From an uncultured Clostridia bacterium (GTDB lineage: Bacteria > Bacillota > Clostridia > UBA1381): a stretch of 5,853 nt of DNA. Shown in pieces: positions 5,628 to 5,853 of this stretch. Numbering within the stretch: the stretch's first letter is position 1; the number at the start of each line of letters is the position of its first letter. Under the pieces are notes generated by a model that was given only the letters and a program-made list of their open reading frames with translations, searched no databases and was not told where the DNA came from. Where the stretch lies: the NCBI GenBank assembly GCA_910578235.1, contig CAJTPP010000102.1, forward strand, positions 1 to 5,853. Reading direction: 5' to 3'. The position numbers and the translations under genes were made by a program.

Positions 5628-5853
5628 TTATTCAATTCCCACAGCTTGTTTAGCGAGCGCGTCCGCCATATCATTGAAACGGTCACCGCTGTGTCCTTTA
5701 ACCTTGTTAAAGGAAATTTTTAATTTCTTTTTTACCGACTCGTAAAAATGTTTGTAGGCTATAGTCCCTTCCCTATTAGTTTTCCACTCTCCCGTGCACC
5801 ATTTTTCAATACCCTCGTAATCATAGTAAATATCAATTTCTTCTATATTATTG
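5628..5853 (-). CDS. rnhA: Ribonuclease HI, viroplasmin/RNase H type; C-terminal 74 residues (start outside window)
   Basis: The enzyme cleaves the RNA strand of RNA-DNA hybrids in the cytosol. Reading the minus strand from 5852 to the TAA at 5630-5628 gives 74 residues. They contain IYYDYEGIEKWCTGEWKTN near the window edge and NKVKGHSGDRFNDMADALAKQA near the end. The spacing H-x5-N-x3-D in the second block (His54, Asn60, Asp64 of the visible part) matches His124, Asn130 and Asp134 of E. coli RNase HI, so the last catalytic carboxylate and the catalytic histidine are present. The DYEGIEKW-TGEWK segment is typical of the Bacillota proteins that carry an N-terminal viroplasmin (caulimovirus VI-like) hybrid-binding domain, but that domain and the first three catalytic acids lie beyond the window. 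It is convergent with the pilin-like gene and shares its terminator. Confidence 0.93.
   Translation of the reverse strand, partial: NNIEEIDIYYDYEGIEKWCTGEWKTNREGTIAYKHFYESVKKKLKISFNKVKGHSGDRFNDMADALAKQAVGIE

Noticed and set aside
5449..5745. Plus-strand open frame of 98 codons spanning the terminator
   Set aside because: It overlaps the end of the pilin-like gene in another frame, runs through the terminator and lies antisense to the RNase H gene.

Overview
The window looks like a chromosomal segment from a Clostridia-type Bacillota (Firmicutes) genome. The reasons are the fused CobA-HemD protein, the tightly overlapping tetrapyrrole genes with strong GGAGG-type ribosome sites, the moderate-to-low GC by eye with AGA/AGG/ATA codons in use, a stand-alone small HIRAN protein, and a viroplasmin-type RNase H at the right edge. 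The genus cannot be named from the sequence alone.

Positions 1-3904 are the distal part of a plus-strand tetrapyrrole operon: the last 27 codons of an unseen upstream gene (glutamyl-tRNA reductase is the likely guess), hemC, a cobA-hemD fusion, hemB, and a stand-alone precorrin-2 dehydrogenase (sirC type). All junctions overlap or abut (11-nt overlap, 0 nt, ATGA, TGATG). HemB condenses 5-aminolevulinate to porphobilinogen. HemC polymerises this to hydroxymethylbilane, and the HemD half closes the ring to uroporphyrinogen III. The CobA half methylates it to precorrin-2, and SirC oxidises that to sirohydrochlorin. The output is therefore a precursor of siroheme or cobalamin. No uroporphyrinogen decarboxylase or later heme gene is present. 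The operon promoter and the hemL-type gene are not in the window.

Positions 3905-3994 are an intergenic gap holding a near-consensus sigma-A promoter with an extended -10. It drives a two-gene unit (3995-5585): a 120-residue HIRAN-domain protein, then a roughly 403-residue membrane-anchored protein. The second protein's N-terminus resembles a type IV pilin/pseudopilin helix but has a degenerate processing site. Its exported part carries a probable bacterial Ig-like domain and an unrecognised Tyr-rich C-terminal domain. This pair is the least ordinary part of the window.

A 12-bp hairpin with T-tracts on both sides (5592-5622) serves as a bidirectional terminator. It separates the pair from a convergent, left-edge-complete but start-truncated RNase HI gene on the minus strand (5628-5853). 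I found no CRISPR array, mobile element, tRNA, rRNA or riboswitch.
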